NCBI GenBank assembly: GCA_002381155.1 | Contig: DFQX01000077.1 | Span: 583 to 11,972 of the forward strand | DNA length: 11,390 nt | Source of the DNA: Flavobacteriaceae bacterium UBA3478 | Lineage (GTDB): Bacteria > Bacteroidota > Bacteroidia > Flavobacteriales > Flavobacteriaceae | Direction of reading: 5' to 3' | Part shown: piece by piece, positions 7,086 through 11,390 of the stretch | Layout of the letters: every line of letters begins with the position of its first letter | Numbering within the stretch: position 1 is the first letter of the stretch | The notes under the pieces: generated by a model | The model's input: only the letters and a program-made list of their open reading frames with translations | The model's database searches: none | What the model was told of the DNA's origin: nothing | Position numbers and translations under genes: made by a program

Positions 7086-7784
7086 ATGGATGATGTTTTT
7101 GGAGCAGCTGCTCGAGATTATTTCATGACTAAAAATAAAAATCTGGTCATTGAAACTCGTTCTTCTCTTGGAGACGAGGATGAAATTCCTGTTTATTATC
7201 TATTTCGATCAAGAAGTGAAATGCCTCCGCTAGAGATAAAGGCTTTAGAGGTGAGTAAAGGGGCAGTTCTGGAGATTGGTTGTGGAGTGGGGAGTCATCT
7301 TCTTGAATTAAACTCACCCCATGCTTTTGGGATAGATTCTTCCTTATTATCTATCGAAATTGCTAAAAGGAGAGGTGTGCAAAATGTTAATGTGAGCACT
7401 TGGCAAGAGTATGTGAGTGAACAAAAATTTGACTCCATTTTACTTCTTATGAATGGCTTAGGTCTAGCAGGTTCGCTGAACAAGTTACCCAGCTTTCTGC
7501 TTCATCTTTCTCAATGGTTATTACCTGGGGGGTCAATCATTGCAGATTCTAGTGATATCAATTATTTATTCGAGGAGGAAGATGATGGTGGAGTTTGGAT
7601 GCCTGCGACAGCTTATTACGGAGACCTTACTTATTCGATAACTTACCAGAAGACTCGATCACAATTTGACTGGCTCTTTGTTTCTTTCGAAGAACTACTT
7701 AAAGTTTGCGTCACCCTTGGATTTAAATGTGAGAAAATCTTTGAAGGGGATAATAATCACTATTTGGCGAGAATTACTCCTTAG
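7086..7784 (+). CDS. Class I SAM-dependent methyltransferase
   Basis: This 232-residue protein has a Rossmann-like methyltransferase core: motif I VLEIGCGVGSHLLEL (61-75), the acidic residue after strand 2 in FGIDSS (D84), a segment FDSILLLMNGLGLAG (115-129) at the motif IV position and LPGGSIIADSSD (146-157) as the post-II/III region. Methyl acceptor and substrate are not predictable from sequence; the region before motif I (1-58) and the acidic insert EEEDDGG (163-169) may determine it. I place the start at ATG 7086 because of the promoter-like box 4 nt before it; a TTG at 7059 would add nine residues but overlap that box. Its TAG stop shares bases with the TAA stop of convergent queE. Confidence 0.88.
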   Translation: MDDVFGAAARDYFMTKNKNLVIETRSSLGDEDEIPVYYLFRSRSEMPPLEIKALEVSKGAVLEIGCGVGSHLLELNSPHAFGIDSSLLSIEIAKRRGVQNVNVSTWQEYVSEQKFDSILLLMNGLGLAGSLNKLPSFLLHLSQWLLPGGSIIADSSDINYLFEEEDDGGVWMPATAYYGDLTYSITYQKTRSQFDWLFVSFEELLKVCVTLGFKCEKIFEGDNNHYLARITP

Positions 7785-8383
7785 GGCACATTCAGATACT
7801 TATGGGTTTGAAGTGTAATTTTCCACCGCGGATTATTCTTCACAAAATCAACCATGAGTGGCATCATTTTTTCACGGACACTCCATTCGGGTTGCATCAG
7901 TAATTGGCAATTGGTATTCACCTTAGAAGCCTCATCAATAGCAAATTCAAAATCGTGTTTATTGTAGATGATCACTTTCAATTCGTCGGCTAGCTGATAA
8001 GATTCCTGGTTAGGTGCCTTGAATTTTTTAGGAGATAAGCAGAACCAGTCCCAACTTCCTGAAATAGGATGTGCCCCAGAAGTTTCAATATGAGTTCTAA
8101 ATCCTGAATTCTTGAGATGATGGGTTAATTGATCAAGTGAATGCATTAGAGGTTCTCCACCAGTAATCACAACAATTGGACATTGCTCGGGGATTTCAGC
8201 GACTAAATCTTGAATCGCATATTTCGGATGCGCATCCATCGGCCAACTTTCTTTTACGTCACACCAATGACACCCGACATCACAACCGCCCAAGCGAATA
8301 AAGTAGGCTGCAGATCCTTGAAATTTACCTTCACCTTGGATGGTGTAGAAGGATTCCATTACGGGCAGCATTTCTGAATTCAT
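7781..8383 (-). CDS. queE: 7-carboxy-7-deazaguanine synthase QueE
   Basis: QueE is a radical-SAM enzyme that converts 6-carboxy-5,6,7,8-tetrahydropterin to 7-carboxy-7-deazaguanine, the ring-contraction step toward preQ0 and queuosine in tRNA. The N-terminal block FYTIQGEGKFQG (12-23) and the iron-sulfur site GGCDVGCHWCDV (C34, C38, C41; CX3CX2C) are characteristic. TGGEPLMH (74-81), HIETSGAHP (98-106) and LSPKKF (116-121) follow, and the C-terminal LQTHKYLNVP (191-200) is a QueE hallmark. The length of 200 residues fits. No queC, queD or queF is in the window. A -7 box in the 18-bp gap to the upstream NamZ-like gene suggests it has its own promoter. Confidence 0.96.
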   Translation of the reverse strand: MNSEMLPVMESFYTIQGEGKFQGSAAYFIRLGGCDVGCHWCDVKESWPMDAHPKYAIQDLVAEIPEQCPIVVITGGEPLMHSLDQLTHHLKNSGFRTHIETSGAHPISGSWDWFCLSPKKFKAPNQESYQLADELKVIIYNKHDFEFAIDEASKVNTNCQLLMQPEWSVREKMMPLMVDFVKNNPRWKITLQTHKYLNVP

Positions 8384-8387
8384 GCTG

Positions 8388-8395
8388 CAAAGATA
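8388..8395 (-). promoter_or_regulatory. Candidate -7 box for queE
   Basis: The minus strand reads TATCTTTG, an exact TAnnTTTG match, followed by CAGC and then the queE ATG. The predicted transcript is leaderless or nearly so. It sits immediately after the TAG of the preceding minus-strand gene. I looked for a preQ1-type riboswitch, but the gap is too short to hold one. Confidence 0.6.
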
Positions 8396-8401
8396 AGTTA
8401 C

Positions 8402-9625
8402 CTATGGATACATTATATGGCGGGAACGAATCACTTTGAAGGCTTCTAGATCTTTTTCCCAAGTTGCCCGAATTTGGTTTTCTGTGAATCCAGATTGGAT
8501 CATTTCTTCTAAAGCCGACTGACCACTATGAAGCTTAAATGACTCACTCTTGAAAAAATCCCCTTTGTGATGGTGATACGCCTTAAGTAGCCACTCAAGA
8601 TTTATTTTTTTAGAAACTTCTACTTGGCTCAAATCCTCTCCATAGCATCGTTCTCCTAATTGCTTAGGGTATTTAGCCCCAGGGGTAGAGGTTACTTCAT
8701 AACTAAAACCAAAAACTCTTGGGTCAAGATCTTTTGAACCATATCGTTGAAAGGGTTGCGGAGTTCCTCTCCCAGCATTGATAATAGTTCCCTCGAATAA
8801 TCCTAGCGACGGATAAAGCGCAATTGATTGGGCATTGGGTAGGTTTGGTGATGGCTTAATGGGTAGATGGTATCGGTGTGTACGATCATAATTCATCATT
8901 TGGATCACCTCTAAGTCTAGCGACTTTTCTGTTTCTAACCAATTCTCCTCATCTAATAAATTTGCATATTCACCAATGGTTAACCCGTAAACTAAAGGGA
9001 TCGGTTGAAGCCCGAGAAAGCTTGTGTTTTCTTTCTCCATTACTGGCCCATCTACAATGTCTCCATTGGGATTAGGTCTATCTAGAACAATCATTTGAAT
9101 TTCGCAGTCAGCCGCCGCTTCCATTACATATTGAAGGGTAGCGATATAGGTGTAAAATCGTACCCCAACATCTTGAATGTCGAACAAGATGAGGTCCACA
9201 TCGTTTAGGTCTTCTTTGGTTGGTTTTCTATGTTTCCCGTATAAGGAAACGATTTCGATTCCCGTTTTAGGATCGATACTAGAGCTCACTTTTTCACCTG
9301 CGTCAGCTGTCGTTCGAAATCCGTGTTCAGGACTAAATATTTTAGACACGGCTATCTTTCTACTGAGTAGCGTATCTACTAGATGTGTAAAACTATTTTT
9401 ATCGCTTTTTCTTAACAAAGAAGTTGCATTAGCAACTATGGCGATGTTTTTATTTTGAAGTTGCTCTATATAATGATCTATTCTTTCAGCCCCAACAACT
9501 AGGTTTTCTTCTAAAGATTGGGCTTTAGTTGGCAAACACCCCGCTATAATTATCAGTACCAAAAGCGTACTTTTGATATGATGACTTCTAGAATGAATAT
9601 GACTTTTCAACGTTTTGTAGCTCAT
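8402..9625 (-). CDS. namZ: DUF1343 / NamZ-like exo-beta-N-acetylmuramidase, predicted lipoprotein
   Basis: The family (DUF1343, YbbC/NamZ, GH171) includes enzymes that release N-acetylmuramic acid from the non-reducing end of peptidoglycan glycans. Family blocks here are SKIFSPEHGFR (94-104, candidate catalytic E100), ILFDIQDVGVRFYTYI (146-161), LDRPNPNG (181-188), PSPNLPN (258-264), LFEGTIINAGRGT (276-288) and a C-terminal segment with W389 and LEAFKVIRSRHIMYP. At 407 residues it is close to the usual length. A hydrophobic stretch (20-29) ends in IAGC with C30, indicating a type II signal peptide after an unusually long histidine-rich n-region. The start is therefore uncertain (TTG at 9610 is an alternative), and either start overlaps the divergent permease gene. 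Family assignment is firm; the enzymatic activity is inferred. Confidence 0.88.
   Translation of the reverse strand: MSYKTLKSHIHSRSHHIKSTLLVLIIIAGCLPTKAQSLEENLVVGAERIDHYIEQLQNKNIAIVANATSLLRKSDKNSFTHLVDTLLSRKIAVSKIFSPEHGFRTTADAGEKVSSSIDPKTGIEIVSLYGKHRKPTKEDLNDVDLILFDIQDVGVRFYTYIATLQYVMEAAADCEIQMIVLDRPNPNGDIVDGPVMEKENTSFLGLQPIPLVYGLTIGEYANLLDEENWLETEKSLDLEVIQMMNYDRTHRYHLPIKPSPNLPNAQSIALYPSLGLFEGTIINAGRGTPQPFQRYGSKDLDPRVFGFSYEVTSTPGAKYPKQLGERCYGEDLSQVEVSKKINLEWLLKAYHHHKGDFFKSESFKLHSGQSALEEMIQSGFTENQIRATWEKDLEAFKVIRSRHIMYP
9560..9575. repeat. Short inverted repeat in the divergent namZ/permease overlap
   Basis: CAAAAG at 9560-9565 and CTTTTG at 9570-9575 form a 6-bp inverted repeat separated by CGTA. 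The right arm overlaps the permease -7 box. It could be an operator, but 6-bp arms also arise by chance in A/T-rich DNA. Confidence 0.3.
9568..9575 (+). promoter_or_regulatory. Candidate -7 box for the permease-epimerase pair
   Basis: TACTTTTG matches TAnnTTTG exactly. ATGs follow 2 nt (9578), 5 nt (9581), 17 nt (9593) and 23 nt (9599) after its last base. It lies inside the signal-peptide coding region of the opposing NamZ-like gene. Confidence 0.5.
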
Positions 9626-10786
9626 CGGTGGTTACAAGGATCCGGATGGTTCTTTCCGAAAGGTAGCGCAAAATTTGCTGTTTTAGCGATTGCATTAGGA
9701 GTCTTTATCAGCTTTATGGCGATTGCTGCCGGACAAGGACTACAGCAAGCTATTCATCAAAAAGTAAGGCACTTTGAGGGCGATTTTTTACTTACGCCAT
9801 ATCCAACAGAAATAATTTCTGATACCCTTGCATCTCATCAAATAGAGGCTTTACCATTTTCAGAAGTGATTAAGTATTCCAGTGCCACTGCTGTATTGCG
9901 ATCATCAAAAAAAGTGACAGGGGTACAAGTCAAAGGCGTTCAATCTGAAGACCTCGATTTTTTAGTGGGAAACTATATCCTTCGAGGCGATTTTAATAGG
10001 CTGTCAGATTCAGAGTTTACTGCTATCCTATCAGAGACTATTGCTAATGAATCAGGCCTAGATGTAGGAGATGACTTTTTTCTTCTTTTCAATTCAAGTA
10101 ATGGGGTGCCTAAGCAGCGTAAATTTAAACTCGCTGCAACCTTTCAAACTGACTTTCCTACCTATGACCAGCAATTGGTATTCACCTCTTTGGGCACTCT
10201 AAGAGGAGTTATTAAAGATAATCTGATTTCTGAGTACTCTTTATACACGAGGGATGATCAAGATCCTTTAACGCTTCTTGAGTCAATGGATCCTTTGGTA
10301 TTCGATTTTTTTGAAGTTTCCTTTTTGGCCGATCGATACCCAGATTTGTATCAGTGGATCGAACTATTTGATTTAAACATATTGATCATCTTAGTTGTCG
10401 TATTAGGAGTTGCGTTTTTTGCATTGATAACCACGCTTATCAGTCAAATCATTGAGAGACGTACGAGCTTAGGTTTGCTCGTGAGTATGGGGGCTAGCCA
10501 GTCTCAATTGCGAGTGATTTTTTCTCAACTGGGAGCTTACTATTTGATGGTCGGATCATTTTATGGTACGCTGGCAGCTTGGACTCTGATCCTATTGCAG
10601 AACCACTTTCAATTTTTGAAATTTCAAAATCCTGAAGAGTACTATATCACTCATATTCCTTTTGAGTTGGGAATATTCGATACCCTTATATTTTTAATTC
10701 TTTTTATTCTGATGGGATATATCGTCATTCAGATTAGTTCGCGCGTAATTAGGCGATTAAATCCGATACAATTGTTACGTATATGA
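9599..10786 (+). CDS. FtsX/LolE-type ABC transporter permease
   Basis: This is an inner-membrane permease of the MacB/FtsX/LolCE class with the usual four-helix layout. Helix 1 lies near residues 25-45 (ALGVFISFMAIAAGQGL), followed by a large periplasmic domain (about 50-255). Helices 2, 3 and 4 lie near 259-281, 309-334 and 358-380. The cytoplasmic loop after helix 2 carries IIERRTSLGLLVSMGASQSQL, the conserved coupling region, and the protein ends RLNPIQLLRI as in the family. I chose ATG 9599 because MTFQRFVAHRW matches how such permeases begin; ATGs at 9578, 9581 or 9593 are possible and lie closer to the -7 box. No ATPase gene is in the window, so the substrate (lipoprotein, lipid or other) is unknown. 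It overlaps the epimerase gene by ATGA. Confidence 0.9.
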   Translation: MTFQRFVAHRWLQGSGWFFPKGSAKFAVLAIALGVFISFMAIAAGQGLQQAIHQKVRHFEGDFLLTPYPTEIISDTLASHQIEALPFSEVIKYSSATAVLRSSKKVTGVQVKGVQSEDLDFLVGNYILRGDFNRLSDSEFTAILSETIANESGLDVGDDFFLLFNSSNGVPKQRKFKLAATFQTDFPTYDQQLVFTSLGTLRGVIKDNLISEYSLYTRDDQDPLTLLESMDPLVFDFFEVSFLADRYPDLYQWIELFDLNILIILVVVLGVAFFALITTLISQIIERRTSLGLLVSMGASQSQLRVIFSQLGAYYLMVGSFYGTLAAWTLILLQNHFQFLKFQNPEEYYITHIPFELGIFDTLIFLILFILMGYIVIQISSRVIRRLNPIQLLRI

Positions 10787-11390
10787 TAAAGCAGATCAGT
10801 CGAGTTATAGATGGTGTATTGCATTGTGCGCAAGTGGACTCAGGAAAAATAGCGAGTTACACTATTGATGGGTTTGAATACATTCATCAAAGATCAACAG
10901 GATGGCCTAATTCAGATACCGAGATGTTTCCAATAATCGGACCAATTGCTGAGGCTGATTATCGTGTTCAGGTGAATGATTCTAAAGTTGTACTCGATCA
11001 GCATGGTCTGTTAAGGGAGTTCCCCTATAAGCATCTAACCTCTGAAGGTGAGTTGTCAAGATGGGTTAAGAAATACAAAGCATTTACCGAGCTTACCAAT
11101 TCAAAATATCCAGAGAATTCACCAGAAACGGTTCAGTTTTGGCCGTATGATTTTACGTTCACTAAGTCTTTTGGATTCAATGAAAAAGGTCTTGAAATTA
11201 CTTTTGAAATCGAAGCTGAAAAGGAAATGCCATTTATGCTTGGATATCATCCCGCCTTTAAGATTAACCCCGCTTACAAAGCCGAACTTATCGTTGATCA
11301 ACAGGTATACACCATACAGAATGTTTTAGATGTGGGTTCTAAAGCCTATGAAATTGCTCATTCAACACGGCTCATTTTAAAGAACGAGAA
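10783..11390 (+). CDS. Aldose 1-epimerase family protein, N-terminal part (3' end outside window)
   Basis: The ATG at 10783 overlaps the permease TGA (ATGA) and the frame stays open to the last base, giving 202 residues. It shows the mutarotase-family pattern: TEMFPIIGPIAEADY (46-60), DQHGLLREF (72-80, with H74 in the conserved QHG), FWPYDFTF (119-126) and MLGYHPAFKINP (152-163, H156). The catalytic glutamate expected in the missing C-terminal third cannot be checked. Members interconvert alpha and beta anomers of sugars; this branch, with FPIIG and QHG, is distinct from classical GalM and its sugar is unknown. Tight coupling to an ABC permease is noteworthy but may reflect gene packing only. 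Confidence 0.88.
   Translation, partial: MIKQISRVIDGVLHCAQVDSGKIASYTIDGFEYIHQRSTGWPNSDTEMFPIIGPIAEADYRVQVNDSKVVLDQHGLLREFPYKHLTSEGELSRWVKKYKAFTELTNSKYPENSPETVQFWPYDFTFTKSFGFNEKGLEITFEIEAEKEMPFMLGYHPAFKINPAYKAELIVDQQVYTIQNVLDVGSKAYEIAHSTRLILKNE

Noticed and set aside
8384..8401. preQ1 riboswitch upstream of queE
   Set aside because: The gap is 18 bp and is filled by a promoter-like box; there is no room for an aptamer.
9518..9577. TTG start of the permease at 9518
   Set aside because: The added N-terminus does not resemble permease starts, lies upstream of the -7 box and increases the overlap with the divergent gene.
11048..11329. Open frame on the plus strand inside the epimerase region
   Set aside because: The frame starting at 10783 has the aldose-epimerase motifs and runs through to the window end; this one is an out-of-frame shadow without recognisable protein features.

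Overview
The window looks like a chromosomal segment of a marine-type member of the Bacteroidota, probably Flavobacteriales. The evidence is the A/T-rich sequence, a proteorhodopsin next to a Blh-type retinal-forming dioxygenase, the ffh-folD gene order, Cys-anchored lipoproteins, and several Bacteroidota-style -7 promoter boxes (TAnnTTTG) placed very close to start codons. No tRNA, rRNA, CRISPR array, insertion sequence or phage gene was seen, and no stretch longer than about 110 bp lacks a gene.

Layout. Positions 1-711 (+) hold the C-terminal part of arginyl-tRNA synthetase, followed by a perfect bidirectional hairpin terminator at 727-750. Positions 771-1508 (-) encode a green-type proton-pumping proteorhodopsin. 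A 109-bp divergent spacer separates it from blh (1618-2505, +), which makes its retinal chromophore from beta-carotene. Next come ffh (2545-3879, +) and folD (3881-4756, +), one base apart. Converging on folD is a tight minus-strand cluster running from 7055 down to 4763: a YkgJ-type cysteine-cluster protein, an unknown lipoprotein, an alpha/beta hydrolase and a VOC-fold protein. A class I SAM methyltransferase (7086-7784, +) diverges from the YkgJ gene with only 30 bp between the two start codons. It converges with queE (8383-7781, -), sharing stop-codon bases. Upstream of queE on the minus strand is a DUF1343/NamZ-like putative exo-muramidase lipoprotein (9625-8402). Its 5' end overlaps the divergent FtsX/LolE-type ABC permease gene (9599-10786, +), which is joined by an ATGA overlap to an aldose-1-epimerase-like gene that runs off the window at 11390.

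How the genes fit together. Rhodopsin plus Blh form a light-driven proton pump with its own retinal supply. The rest is mostly housekeeping: translation (argS), membrane protein targeting (ffh), one-carbon metabolism (folD), 7-deazaguanine synthesis for tRNA modification (queE), and cell-wall or envelope functions (the NamZ-like protein, permease and lipoproteins). I see no clearly new defence or biosynthetic system. The most interesting signals are in gene starts: a recurring -7 box 2-7 nt from start codons (suggesting leaderless or nearly leaderless mRNAs), two very compact divergent gene pairs, and an unusual non-ATG start for blh.
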